DNA of 56,271 bases, taken from NCBI GenBank assembly GCA_024399065.1, contig JAKSIB010000022.1, forward strand, positions 1 through 56,271, given 5' to 3'. The notes beneath the pieces were generated by a model. It saw nothing but the letters and a program-made list of their open reading frames with translations, searched no databases and had not been told where the DNA came from. The number at the start of each line of letters is the position of its first letter. The stretch's first letter is position 1. A program made the translations under genes and the position numbers. Shown one piece after another: positions 25,640 through 33,829 of the stretch. Source of the DNA: Fibrobacter sp. Its GTDB lineage: Bacteria > Fibrobacterota > Fibrobacteria > Fibrobacterales > Fibrobacteraceae.

Positions 25640-27019
25640 ATGAAGAACGAAAATATCTCTCTCGAAAATCTTGACCACATCAAGGGCAATCCCAAGGCCC
25701 TCCTCCCCATCGCCGTATTCCTGGTGCTTTACCTGGGCATGGGCATTTCCTTTGAATACGTCCTGAAGATTCCCATGGGGTTCTACAACATTCCCATTGT
25801 GGCAGCATTCCTGGTGGCCATCTTCGTCGCTTGCATCCAGAATCGCAAACTGAATTTCGACAAGAAGATGAACGTGATGGCAGGCGCCATCGGCGACCGC
25901 AACATCTTCCTCATGATTCTGGTATTCCTCTGCGCAGGCATCTTCGCGGGAATCCTGGGGCGTTCAAGTGCAAGCGCTGCCGCCTACCTCTTGCTGGATT
26001 TCATCCCGGCGCAGTTTGCAGTTGTCGTCTTGTTTGTCGTGGCCGCCTTCGTCTCTACCGCCATGGGAACTTCCGTAGGTACCATCGCGGTGGTTTCGCC
26101 CATCGCCATTGAAGTTGCAGGCGCCGCAGGATTCGGCATTCCTTTCTGCGTCGCTTCCGTTATTGGCGGCGCCATGTTCGGCGACAACCTTTCGTTCATT
26201 TCCGATACGACAATCGCAGCCACCTCCACACAGGGCTGCGCCATGAAGGACAAGTTCCGCGTGAACTTCGGAATTGCCCTTCCCGCAGCCATCGCCGCGG
26301 TAATAATCATCGCATTGATTTCCTTCGCCACAGACGCCCACGAAGTCGTTGCTGCCGATTACAATCTGGTGCAGCTCATCCCCTACGTGTTGGTACTGGT
26401 TCTCGCACTCACCGGCATTAACGTTTTTACCGTATTGCTGGTGGGCATTGTCGCCGCAGCCATCATCATGGTAGGGAGCGGTGAACTTGATTTCGTCGGA
26501 CTTCTGGGACACATCGGCAACGGTATTTCCGGAATGTACGAAACCATCATGGTGGCCGTTCTCGTAAGCGCTCTCTGCGGCCTCATCCGCATTCACGGCG
26601 GTTTCGCTGCGCTTCTGGATTTCATCCACAAGGTCTTTAAAGGCCACAAGAGCGGTCAGCTGGGCGTAGGCCTCTTGGTAAGCGCTATGGACGTGGCTAC
26701 CGCAAACAACACCGTGGCTATCGTCATGGCAGCTCCCATCGCAAAGCAGATGGGCGACGAATACAGAATCTCCCCGCAGAAGACCGCTTCCCTCCTGGAT
26801 ATTTTCGGATGTATCGTGCAAGGCCTGCTCCCCTATGGCGCACAGATGCTGGTGGCACTTTCTGCCATCGCTACCGCAAGCGCCGCCGCAGTAGCCAACG
26901 GTGCCGAAGCCGTAAACGTCAGCGCCTTCGACATCATTCCCTACATGTTCTATCCCTTCCTCCTCCTGGTCAGCGTACTGATCTTCATCGCTGTCTCGCC
27001 CAAGAGAAAGAAAGCATAA
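25640..27019 (+). CDS. NhaC-type Na+/H+ antiporter family protein
   Basis: The 459-residue protein has about 11 hydrophobic segments and family marks STAMGTSVGTIAVVSPIAIE, GGAMFGDNLSFISDTTIAAT and ATANNTVAIVMAAPIAKQMG. NhaC-type proteins exchange sodium or organic ions for protons at the inner membrane. The start is the ATG at 25640. It follows the MBL gene by 39 bases and ends before a strong terminator. Confidence 0.87.
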   Translation: MKNENISLENLDHIKGNPKALLPIAVFLVLYLGMGISFEYVLKIPMGFYNIPIVAAFLVAIFVACIQNRKLNFDKKMNVMAGAIGDRNIFLMILVFLCAGIFAGILGRSSASAAAYLLLDFIPAQFAVVVLFVVAAFVSTAMGTSVGTIAVVSPIAIEVAGAAGFGIPFCVASVIGGAMFGDNLSFISDTTIAATSTQGCAMKDKFRVNFGIALPAAIAAVIIIALISFATDAHEVVAADYNLVQLIPYVLVLVLALTGINVFTVLLVGIVAAAIIMVGSGELDFVGLLGHIGNGISGMYETIMVAVLVSALCGLIRIHGGFAALLDFIHKVFKGHKSGQLGVGLLVSAMDVATANNTVAIVMAAPIAKQMGDEYRISPQKTASLLDIFGCIVQGLLPYGAQMLVALSAIATASAAAVANGAEAVNVSAFDIIPYMFYPFLLLVSVLIFIAVSPKRKKA

Positions 27020-27022
27020 CCT

Positions 27023-27055
27023 GATTCTATCGGGCCAACAGCCCTCCAGAATGAC
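27023..27055 (-). repeat. GTCAT-type palindromic repeat
   Basis: On the minus strand this reads GTCATTCTGGAGGGC, then CGATAGAATC, the pattern of short intergenic palindromic repeats. It resembles the copies at 9517-9549 and 33165-33191. Confidence 0.55.
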
Positions 27056-27075
27056 GGTTCTGGAAGACAAAAAAT

Positions 27076-27112
27076 TAAAGCGTAGCTACTCAAGGTAGTT
27101 ACGCTTTTTTAT
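27076..27112. terminator. Terminator between nhaC-like and outer-membrane genes
   Basis: A stem AAAGCGTAgCTAC/GTAGtTACGCTTT with T6 on the right and A-rich sequence on the left can serve both converging genes. Confidence 0.85.
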
Positions 27113-27140
27113 TGGTTAATGTTACGCTCTGTTTTTTTGC

Positions 27141-27761
27141 TTACTTATGCATGGCAACAAAATTGAGGCCAATGGTATAGCCGCTCATGTCTCTCAAAGA
27201 ACCACGCAGGAAAGAGTCATCATCAAACGGATACATATGATAATCAAAGGTGGCTTCTACACCAAGATCAATGATTTTGGTAATAGACCAGGTGTGACCA
27301 ACTTTAAGACCCATGTTAAGGCGCCATTCGTCGTCAAGGTAGTTGATCTTGGAAGTTCCCACTTCATATTCATCTGCACCAAATTCAACGCCAACGAAAG
27401 CGCCCTTCAATGCAGATGCCTGATCGAAAGGAAAGCCCATGCAACCAATGTGGAAACCAGTTGCAAAGTAGTCTACATCCTTTGTGCCAATATCGAGATC
27501 CATATCGCCACCACCAACAGAAATGTCGGCACCAAGATAAGCTTGAACACGGTGGGAGAAACTCATACCTGCGTCTATGCCAAAGGATGCTGCAGCGTTA
27601 TCAGCACTGACCTTGCCGCCATAAGCGGACATCTTACCTTCAACAGAATTATATGCAGCGCCAGCACTGCCCTTAAGGAACAAACTATTGGATGACTCGG
27701 CAAAAGCCGCCTGAGATAGAGCAGCAAGGGATACTGCGAAAATTGAAAATGCCTTTTTCAT
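27141..27761 (-). CDS. Outer-membrane beta-barrel protein
   Basis: The 206-residue protein has a signal peptide (MKKAFSIFAVSLAALSQAAF, cut near AFAES) and alternating strands such as GAFVGVEFGADEYEV and TWSITKIIDLGVEATFDYHM. It ends in YTIGLNFVAMHK. It looks like a small barrel of the OmpW/OmpX size class without a recognised family. The ATG follows AAAGGAGGAAAT, the strongest ribosome binding site in this part of the window. Confidence 0.72.
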   Translation of the reverse strand: MKKAFSIFAVSLAALSQAAFAESSNSLFLKGSAGAAYNSVEGKMSAYGGKVSADNAAASFGIDAGMSFSHRVQAYLGADISVGGGDMDLDIGTKDVDYFATGFHIGCMGFPFDQASALKGAFVGVEFGADEYEVGTSKINYLDDEWRLNMGLKVGHTWSITKIIDLGVEATFDYHMYPFDDDSFLRGSLRDMSGYTIGLNFVAMHK

Positions 27762-27892
27762 ATTTCCTCCTTTGTCCTCAAAAAGTACAAAAAACTTACG
27801 CAGAATAGTTGTTTTTGAGAATATTTCAATTTTTTTTGTTCAAAAAAGTCTCCAAAGTTCCACATTGGAATAGTGATTTAGCGGTCCGGGTC

Positions 27893-27921
27893 TTGACCGC
27901 AGGCACTTGGAGCCGTATATT
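27893..27921 (+). promoter_or_regulatory. Promoter of a candidate small RNA
   Basis: A -35 box TTGACC (27893-27898) and a -10 box TATATT (27916-27921) are 17 bp apart on the plus strand. No start codon with a ribosome binding site follows. Confidence 0.7.
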
Positions 27922-27927
27922 ATTGAC

Positions 27928-28012
27928 ATAGACCGGATGTAAACCGGAACGCGGGCCTACGGGCACTGCAACAATAGAAATGGGTCGGCCCTTCGGCGCC
28001 GACCCGTTTTTT
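27928..28012 (+). ncRNA. Candidate small RNA of about 85 nt
   Basis: A near-consensus promoter and a strong terminator enclose about 85 bases with no credible reading frame. The stretch can fold into short hairpins (ACCGG-7 nt-CCGGA, a GC-rich GCGGGCC/GGGC element) before the terminator stem. Neighbouring genes on both sides lie on the minus strand, so this is a free-standing plus-strand unit. I could not match it to 6S RNA, SRP RNA or tmRNA. Confidence 0.62.
27982..28012 (+). terminator. Terminator of the candidate small RNA
   Basis: The stem GGGTCGGC/GCCGACCC (27982-27989 with 27998-28005) with a TTCG-containing loop runs into T6. No matching T-run exists on the other side, so it works for the plus strand only. 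Confidence 0.88.
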
Positions 28013-28032
28013 ATACCCGCGATAAAAGCAGA

Positions 28033-29010
28033 TTATTTTTTCTTGCGTTCTTTCTTGACTGCGTCTACAGCAGCTTTAAGAGCTTCCTTCTCGGCAGCCT
28101 TCTCCTCTGGAGTAGGCTTGGTATCTTCAAGAAGGCGATCAGCCCATTCGTCCCAGAAGCGGCAGCGTTCACCGTCCAGCTTCATCTTGGCGAACTTGAC
28201 AGGTTCCGTTTCTACCGCCAGCGTCACCACAGATTCCTTGTAAGCCTGCGGGAGGCCAGTAACGTGAGCCATACGCTGCTTCAGTTCTGCAACGGTAGCA
28301 TCCAGGATTTCAACATCAAAACGACGCTGGATATAACGGCGGGTGATGAAACCCATGGACATGAAGTAGTCGCCTTGATTGCCTTCGGCAAGGTAATTGC
28401 GGACGCGCAAATCCTTAAGTGCCAGCACCGCTTCCTCATAAGGAGGCAAGCGCGGGGCTTCACCCGGCTTACGGAATTTCTTGTGCAGGAGCCAGCCCAG
28501 AAGAACCAGCACAACACCACCCAAGACACACAGGGCAATAATCAGCCACTGAGGCAGACGGGGATCGGCCATAGGTTCTTCAACATCGAGAATATCATCT
28601 TCTTCGCCGGTGGTGCGGTTTGCAACCTTCACGGCAACCGGGTCGGTACTTGTCTTGACGGTATCCTTGTCCACAATGGCCACAATCTGCTGCGGAGCAA
28701 TCATGAAGTCGCCACTGACAAAAGTATTGAGAGTTGCCTGCCAAGTGAACTTTGCGGTACCCTTGGGCATACCTTCAGTAACGCGTTCATTCTTCATTTC
28801 CTTGACTTCGAAACTGCCAAGGTTACCCACAAAACTGGGCAAGTCCACAATGGCATTTTCGGGTGCGGTCACGGCGATTTCATAATTGAACATGTCGCCG
28901 ATAAAAACCTGAGCGTTATCTACGTTAGCCTTGACACTTACGTCAAAGGCAAATGCCGGCAGCGCACAAACGGCAGCCAAAACACACAAGCGAGAAAAAA
29001 ACTTATTCAT
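28033..29010 (-). CDS. BatD-like protein (one membrane anchor)
   Basis: The 325-residue protein has a signal peptide ending ALPAFAF, an N-terminal beta-sandwich typical of BatD proteins (VDNAQVFIGDMFNYEIAVTA), a transmembrane helix near residues 185-206 (LIIALCVLGGVVLVLLGWLL) and a cytoplasmic helical tail. The tail (YEEAVLALKDLRVRNYLAEG, YIQRRFDVEILDATVAELKQ) resembles DUF4381-type ends of Bat-operon proteins. Bat proteins act with MoxR ATPases in the envelope, but no MoxR or BatA/B gene is in this window. The ATG at 29010 lacks a Shine-Dalgarno and is about 9 bases after a TATATT box, so the leader is very short. Confidence 0.68.
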   Translation of the reverse strand: MNKFFSRLCVLAAVCALPAFAFDVSVKANVDNAQVFIGDMFNYEIAVTAPENAIVDLPSFVGNLGSFEVKEMKNERVTEGMPKGTAKFTWQATLNTFVSGDFMIAPQQIVAIVDKDTVKTSTDPVAVKVANRTTGEEDDILDVEEPMADPRLPQWLIIALCVLGGVVLVLLGWLLHKKFRKPGEAPRLPPYEEAVLALKDLRVRNYLAEGNQGDYFMSMGFITRRYIQRRFDVEILDATVAELKQRMAHVTGLPQAYKESVVTLAVETEPVKFAKMKLDGERCRFWDEWADRLLEDTKPTPEEKAAEKEALKAAVDAVKKERKKK

Positions 29011-29026
29011 ACAGGAGAGAATATAC

Positions 29027-29186
29027 AAAAAGGCGAGAGCAGCGACAAAAACATATATGTTTTTGGCATTGCCGAGCCGAAGTATATGCATGCGAAGCAT
29101 GCAATATCAAAAAAGGCGAGAGCAGTGGCCAAGTTTACTTGGACATTGCCGAGCCGAATGTATAGCGCATGAAATGCGCCATATAC
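29027..29186. repeat. Tandem pair of hairpin repeat units
   Basis: Two units of about 80 bp each have the fixed parts AAAAGGCGAGAGCAG and CATTGCCGAGCCGAA, with variable but perfectly self-complementary hairpins between them. Hairpin bases change on both arms together between units (a CAAAAACAT palindrome versus CCAAGT/ACTTGG; GCATGC/GCATGC versus GCGCAT/ATGCGC). The unit next to the BatD-like gene also provides its -35/-10 region. Confidence 0.75.
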
Positions 29187-29216
29187 AAATTTAAACTCTG
29201 AAAATACATTCTATTA

Positions 29217-29248
29217 GATTGCCACGTCGCTCCGCTCCTCGCAATGAC
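29217..29248 (-). repeat. GTCATTGCGAG-type palindromic repeat
   Basis: On the minus strand the 32-base element begins GTCATTGCGAGGAGCGGAGC and ends GACGTGGCAATC, a widespread type of short intergenic repeat. Confidence 0.6.
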
Positions 29249-29274
29249 ATTGGAGGTAAACAACGATAAACAAG

Positions 29275-29826
29275 CTATTTGCCCAACAGCTTTTTACGGC
29301 GGAGAGCCGCAGTGGGATGCTCACGGTAAATCAAGGCGAATATGGGAGTGTAGGGAATTTCGCATTCCACCAAGTTGCGCAGCGCATTCTTGGCGATATT
29401 CTTTTCCACATGCTCAAAGGCATACTGATCCGCTTCAAATTCCTGGCCCCAGCAATAGGTGTGGAAAATGACGCGACCGGGAATGGCGACAAGATGAAGC
29501 CAAAGAATAGCGACCCAGAAAGGCATTCCGTAACGGCCAATCACCAAGGCGATAACACCTAGCGAAAGCAGAAGCATAATGACCTTCACCAAGTTGCGAA
29601 GAGCCGCATGGTGCAACTTCTTGTGGCCTTCTTCGTGGGCGGAAACAAACTTGCCCACCTCAGGTTCCTTACGGTTTTCCGGGAGAGGGAAAAAGTCGTT
29701 TACCAACGGAATCACACGAAGGATTGCAAGAAATCCGCCAGGCATCTGAGTGGCACGGCGTTCACGAATCTCCAGCACAATGCGGAGAATCACTTCCATA
29801 ATCAGCAAGGTGATAAGCCAAATCAC
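29275..29826 (-). CDS. M48-like membrane zinc peptidase
   Basis: The 183-residue protein has the zinc motif HEEGH (SAHEEGHKKL, residues 63-72) and a downstream EFEAD motif with the third ligand Glu, the arrangement of M48 peptidases. Hydrophobic segments flank the site (about 1-18, 80-95, 101-118). It is shorter than HtpX. It starts with GTG at 29826 after AGGA, 16 bases from the DUF4954 gene, so the two are likely co-transcribed. Confidence 0.72.
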   Translation of the reverse strand: MIWLITLLIMEVILRIVLEIRERRATQMPGGFLAILRVIPLVNDFFPLPENRKEPEVGKFVSAHEEGHKKLHHAALRNLVKVIMLLLSLGVIALVIGRYGMPFWVAILWLHLVAIPGRVIFHTYCWGQEFEADQYAFEHVEKNIAKNALRNLVECEIPYTPIFALIYREHPTAALRRKKLLGK

Positions 29827-29842
29827 GTTAGTCCTGCAGCGC

Positions 29843-31723
29843 TTAAAGTTCCGGCTTGGAAAGCTTCACGATGGAACTGAGACGGCGGAGCTTTTCTTCC
29901 ACGCGGGTCTTTTCCCATTCCGTAAAGCCCTTGTCCACCGGATGAGCATCGTCGTAATCGTCGAAGATTTCGCGACCGCGTTCGTTGTCCTTGTCCAGAC
30001 CATGGGACACTCTTTCAAACCAATCCTTTTCCAACTGACGGTAACGCTTGATGAGTTCTTCAAAAGTTTCCGGCAGCGGAACCACACGGACAATATCCTT
30101 GTTGGATTCCGTAGTGATCATGCGACGAAGTTCCTTCACCGGCTGGTTCTGCAAGCTGCTGTCGTTCACCACCAAAGTGATGATGGTTTCAAGAACGTAG
30201 CGTTCCATATACTCGGCGTAAGTATGCAAGGCCTGCTGGCGCACACGTTCGCGGAGGAAGTTTTCACCAAGGCCATCGATGTGTTCCTTGGTATAGACGT
30301 CACGGATGGTGGCCACCTGCAAACGGCAGTAAGCGTCAAAAACGGCACGCACTGTTTCAGCATTAAAGATACTGCAGAAAGTAGCGGGCACAACACCCTT
30401 ACCGCGAATGGAATACTTGTAGGCGTTGCGATCCAAGGCGTAGGCGTTGCGGGCATAGTTCCAGCCTGGAACAATTTCGTTCAACTTGGCAGGAACACCG
30501 TTCAGTTGCGGATCACCCGGACGAATCAGGGAGAAGGGGAACTTGAGACGCTGGGGCAAAGTGGTTACGCCACTAGCAATCAAGGTGAACGGAGCTTCAC
30601 GGTAGTTGGCCGGGAACTTGATGTTCACACCAAGGCCAAAGAACAAGCCCTGTCCCGGCATCACTTCCTGGTCCGGCATACGACCGGTGTGGTTACTACC
30701 TACGTTGGCTCCATAGCCAAGATTACCGCAGCCTTCAGGCCACAAAGCGGCAATCAAGAGAGAATGGTGATGCATCTGGGTCATGGGGCCCATATAAGAA
30801 CTGTTGACTTCACCTTCTTCAATATGGCAGCACGGTGCAATAATCGAAGACTTCACGATGGCCTTGCAGGCCACCTTGGTACGGTTCATCAAAATAGATC
30901 CCTGAACCTCGGCACCCGTATGGACGGTAACGCCCATCTGCACGTCGGAGTTTTCAAGAATCACAGAATCATAAATGTGGCTGGATTCTTCGAGGGAACT
31001 GAGAATCACGGAGTTGCGGATCTTGGCCGCACCTTCGATGCGGGCATGGGCTCCAATCCAGCTATTGCGAATGATGTTGGTGTTGGAAATGACAGCACCC
31101 TTTCCCACCACGCCGAAAGGCAAGGCGGTTTCGTCGCGATAAGCCTGCAACTGTTCAGCAAAAGCCTTGGCCACCTCGGCCTCGGGTTTATGGAACAACT
31201 GGGCGTCCACCAGGTCGGTAGAAATTTCGGGGAACACCAACAGGCGACGGCCGCCCATTTCGTTACCCACGCTCATGGAAGTTCCAATCATGTAGTTGAT
31301 CTTACCACTGCTCACCAGGGAGCCCACATTTTCCACAACGGCACCCACGCGAATCAGTTCGTTGGACAACATGGCCACACGGTAAATCAAAGCATTTTCG
31401 ATAATGCAGTTATGGACAAAACTATCGTAGATACCGGTCGGGTAGGAAATGTCGCCCGGCAAAAGTAAAGTACCAAAGAAGCGGGGCAGGTAAACTTCGC
31501 CTGCAAAAGTGGAGCCGTGAATGCGGGTCGGATCGAAATCGGGATCCACCATGACCTTGGCCCAGGATTCGGAGCGGTTGCCATTTTTGACAAGCACCTG
31601 GATTTCAGCTTCGGTCAAAGCACGACATTTGGCGGTTGCAGCCTTGATTCCCTTGAAATTTTCAACGGCGGCGGCAAAAACACTGTTCTTAAGGACTTTT
31701 TTCAATTTCAACAATCGTTGCAT
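29843..31723 (-). CDS. DUF4954 family protein (left-handed beta-helix)
   Basis: The 626-residue protein resembles the DUF4954 family known from Bacteroidetes. Its first two thirds contain hexapeptide-like turns (GVVGKGAVISNTNIIRNSWI, ARIEGAAKIRNSVILSSLEE, DVQMGVTVHTGAEVQGSILM) of a left-handed beta-helix as in sugar acyl- and nucleotidyltransferases, but no nucleotidyl site is visible. The last 150 residues are helical and charged. The function is unknown; a role in nucleotide-sugar or envelope metabolism is only a guess from the fold. The start codon lies 31 bases from that of the divergent gene. Confidence 0.75.
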   Translation of the reverse strand: MQRLLKLKKVLKNSVFAAAVENFKGIKAATAKCRALTEAEIQVLVKNGNRSESWAKVMVDPDFDPTRIHGSTFAGEVYLPRFFGTLLLPGDISYPTGIYDSFVHNCIIENALIYRVAMLSNELIRVGAVVENVGSLVSSGKINYMIGTSMSVGNEMGGRRLLVFPEISTDLVDAQLFHKPEAEVAKAFAEQLQAYRDETALPFGVVGKGAVISNTNIIRNSWIGAHARIEGAAKIRNSVILSSLEESSHIYDSVILENSDVQMGVTVHTGAEVQGSILMNRTKVACKAIVKSSIIAPCCHIEEGEVNSSYMGPMTQMHHHSLLIAALWPEGCGNLGYGANVGSNHTGRMPDQEVMPGQGLFFGLGVNIKFPANYREAPFTLIASGVTTLPQRLKFPFSLIRPGDPQLNGVPAKLNEIVPGWNYARNAYALDRNAYKYSIRGKGVVPATFCSIFNAETVRAVFDAYCRLQVATIRDVYTKEHIDGLGENFLRERVRQQALHTYAEYMERYVLETIITLVVNDSSLQNQPVKELRRMITTESNKDIVRVVPLPETFEELIKRYRQLEKDWFERVSHGLDKDNERGREIFDDYDDAHPVDKGFTEWEKTRVEEKLRRLSSIVKLSKPEL

Positions 31724-31754
31724 GGTTAAAAAATAGTCTAAATTCTACCCACTG

Positions 31755-32252
31755 ATGAAAGACTTGCTTTTTAATTTGATTGGAAAACACAAGTATGATA
31801 TTTCTATCTACACAGAAGAAATATTTGAACGTCGTTGCCAAGAGGAAATCATCCGCAGCGATGAGGACCATAGCTCCTTTGTCTACATTGAATTTGACTT
31901 CGAAAATGTGAAAAAGCAGCTGGAAAACGAAGAAAGCAACAATACCTTCTGGGAAATGTTCCTAGCCTCCCTCCACAAGAGCAACCGTGGCAGCGATATT
32001 ATCGGCTTCCTGGAACATGAATCCGGCATCGGCATGCTTTTGCTGGACTCCAAGATCGAAGGCTGGAACCGTGTGAAGGGACGTATTGAACAGATGTCCT
32101 CTAGCCAAGGTTTCGACTTGGCCAAGAAGGTTTTGGAAGGCGCAGTCCGCCCCATTGTCTATCCGGCATGTATCCAAGATCCTGCAGCACCTGCTGATAA
32201 TGCAATGGGTAATGCCGCCAATACTGCAGCAAACACTGCCGCAGCTTTGTAA
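31755..32252 (+). CDS. Small protein with a GGDEF-like pattern
   Basis: The 165-residue protein has VYIEFDFENVKKQLE, then RGSDIIGFLEHESGIGMLLL and EGWNRVKGRIEQM, a pattern like a degenerate GGDEF or nucleotide-cyclase-like fold without the GGDEF residues. The tail is Ala/Asn-rich. I do not recognise a family. No ribosome binding site precedes the ATG. The following glycosyltransferase gene starts 35 bases downstream in the same direction. Confidence 0.55.
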   Translation: MKDLLFNLIGKHKYDISIYTEEIFERRCQEEIIRSDEDHSSFVYIEFDFENVKKQLENEESNNTFWEMFLASLHKSNRGSDIIGFLEHESGIGMLLLDSKIEGWNRVKGRIEQMSSSQGFDLAKKVLEGAVRPIVYPACIQDPAAPADNAMGNAANTAANTAAAL

Positions 32253-32287
32253 AAATTTCTGTCGACGGTTCTACCGCCTTGTAACTT

Positions 32288-33595
32288 ATGGTTCAAAAAG
32301 TTTTAGTTATCGGGTCCGTGTATCCGCGTTTTCATGAAGACGCAGAAGTGCCTTGGCTTCGCGCCTCTGTCGCACACTTGCGTAACGCCGGTGTGGACGT
32401 TCAAGTTCTGGCTCCCACTTACAAAGGCCTGAAGAGCCACGAAATCGATGGCGTGCCTGTCAATCGTTTCCGCTATGCTCCGAAGGATTGGGAAATGCTG
32501 ACCCACGAGGAAGGCGCCCCCAGCAAGATGGCAAGCAAGCCCTGGTTGCAGCTTTTGGCAATTCCCTACATCATCAGCGGTTTCTTCCGTTGCCTCTCCC
32601 TTTGCCGCAAGTGGAAGCCCGACGTGATTCACGCCCACTGGCCCTTCCCCCATGCGTTCATTGCATTGGGCGCCGCAAAGCTTTTCCGCATTCCGTTGGT
32701 CCTGAATTTCCACGGTGCAGAACTGCTGCTGATTCGCAAGAAGAAATGGGTGAAGCCATTCCTGAAGTTCGCCATCAGTCAGGCACAGGCTGTATTTGCA
32801 AACTCCAGCTTTACCGCCAGCAAGATCAAGGCTCTCCGTAACGTAGAAGTGGAATGGAGCCCCTATGGAACTACATTAGGAAGCGAGGCTCCAGGCCCCA
32901 GGTGCGAGGAAAGCGCCGACGCTTCGGGTATGAACGGTGCCGCGCATCCCGTAAATGGCAAGTTCAAGATTCTCTTCGTAGGCCGTCACATTGAACGCAA
33001 GGGCATCTGCTACCTGATTGAAGCCGCCAAGTACCTGCCCAAGGACAAGTTTGAAATTCGCATCGTCGGCGTCGGTGACCTGACCGAAGAATTGAAGAAG
33101 CAGGCGAAGGAATTAGGCTCCAGGCGCGAGGTTCGAGGCTCGAGGGATGTACAGCATACTGAGTGTCATCCTGAGCAAAGCGAAGGATCTAGCATCAATC
33201 CCTGCGATATCATCTTCACAGGAAAGCTTTCTCCTGCAGAACTTGAAAACGAATACCGCACCGCCAACGTCTTTACGCTGCCTGCCATCGTGGATAGCAA
33301 GGGCGATACCGAAGGTCTGGGCGTTGTTCTGATCGAAGCCATGGAATTGAATTTACCCATCGTGGCAAGTAACGTTGGCGGCATCCCCGACGTGGTTGTA
33401 GACAACGTAAGCGGCCTGCTTGTTCCCGAAAAAAATCCCGAGGCCTTGGCAGACGCCTACAAGCGTTTGGCCTGCGACCCCGCCCTCGTCGCAAACCTTC
33501 TCTCCGGTGCCCGCAAACGCATCAACGATTGCTTCACCTGGGATGGCATCATCCAGCGACAAATCGCAGTCTATAACAAGGTTTGCAAGAAGTAA
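32288..33595 (+). CDS. Glycosyltransferase family 4 protein with repeat-derived insertions
   Basis: This GT-B enzyme would move a sugar from a nucleotide donor, probably for surface polysaccharide. The 435-residue sequence has the N-terminal domain (VLVIGSVYPRFHEDAEVPWL, DVIHAHWPFPHAF), the donor domain start FKILFVGRHIERKG and the E-x7-E motif EGLGVVLIE. Two low-complexity stretches interrupt the family pattern: residues 200-225 (GSEAPGPRCEESADASGMNG) and 276-304 (GSRREVRGSRDVQHTECHPE). Both stay in frame and lie in surface loops of the fold, so the enzyme is probably active. Confidence 0.85.
   Translation: MVQKVLVIGSVYPRFHEDAEVPWLRASVAHLRNAGVDVQVLAPTYKGLKSHEIDGVPVNRFRYAPKDWEMLTHEEGAPSKMASKPWLQLLAIPYIISGFFRCLSLCRKWKPDVIHAHWPFPHAFIALGAAKLFRIPLVLNFHGAELLLIRKKKWVKPFLKFAISQAQAVFANSSFTASKIKALRNVEVEWSPYGTTLGSEAPGPRCEESADASGMNGAAHPVNGKFKILFVGRHIERKGICYLIEAAKYLPKDKFEIRIVGVGDLTEELKKQAKELGSRREVRGSRDVQHTECHPEQSEGSSINPCDIIFTGKLSPAELENEYRTANVFTLPAIVDSKGDTEGLGVVLIEAMELNLPIVASNVGGIPDVVVDNVSGLLVPEKNPEALADAYKRLACDPALVANLLSGARKRINDCFTWDGIIQRQIAVYNKVCKK
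32887..32909 (+). repeat. Short GGCTCCAGG repeat inside the glycosyltransferase gene
   Basis: A 23-base stretch begins GGCTCCAGGCCCCAGG and ends GCGAGG. Similar stretches lie at 33116-33146 and 37681-37710. Confidence 0.5.
33116..33146 (+). repeat. Second GGCTCCAGG repeat inside the glycosyltransferase gene
   Basis: This 31-base copy begins GGCTCCAGGCGCGAGG and contains two more CGAGG units. It is read in frame. Confidence 0.5.
33165..33191 (+). repeat. GTCAT-type repeat read in frame
   Basis: The 27-base element runs GTCATCCTGAGCAAAGCGAA and ends GGATCTA; it encodes part of HTECHPEQSEGSS. The same kind of element is intergenic elsewhere in the window. Confidence 0.7.
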
Positions 33596-33603
33596 TTAAA
33601 AAA

Positions 33604-33632
33604 CTCATCGGCGAACCGGCGAGCTTTATTTT
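33604..33632 (+). terminator. Terminator of the glycosyltransferase
   Basis: The stem CTCATCGG/CCGGCGAG (one mismatch and one wobble) with a CGAA loop is followed by a T-rich run. Confidence 0.65.
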
Positions 33633-33639
33633 CGAATTC

Positions 33640-33815
33640 GAAGATTAATGCGGAATCAAGGACAAGTTCTTTTGGACATAATCCTGATTTATTTCGGGCA
33701 GCAACAACTATTACATTCTTTTCCGTATCTTCACCAGCATTAGGGATGAGAACAATTTCAAAACACCCAAATAATATTTAAAGCCCTGCATTTCATAATC
33801 AAAGAAGTTACCTTG
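33640..33815 (-). pseudogene. Frameshifted remnant of an unknown protein
   Basis: On the minus strand one frame reads GNFFDYEMQGFKYYLGV and then, after a one-base shift, EIVLIPNAGEDTEKNVIVVA followed by ARNKSGLCPKELVLDSALIF. Codon use looks coding but there is no start and no intact frame. I do not recognise the family. The remaining frame runs into the glycosyltransferase terminator. Confidence 0.45.
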
Positions 33816-33829
33816 TTTCAAATATAATA

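Noticed and set aside
25964-27070. 368-codon minus-strand frame across the nhaC-like gene
   Set aside because: It is antisense to a strong membrane transporter, His/Cys/Gly-rich and without any motif.
27850-28012. 6S RNA
   Set aside because: GGAGCCG near 27909 resembles part of 6S RNA, but it lies in the promoter spacer, and the transcript is about half the usual 6S length.
29750-31468. 572-codon plus-strand frame across the DUF4954 gene
   Set aside because: It mirrors a long real gene and has no recognisable domain.
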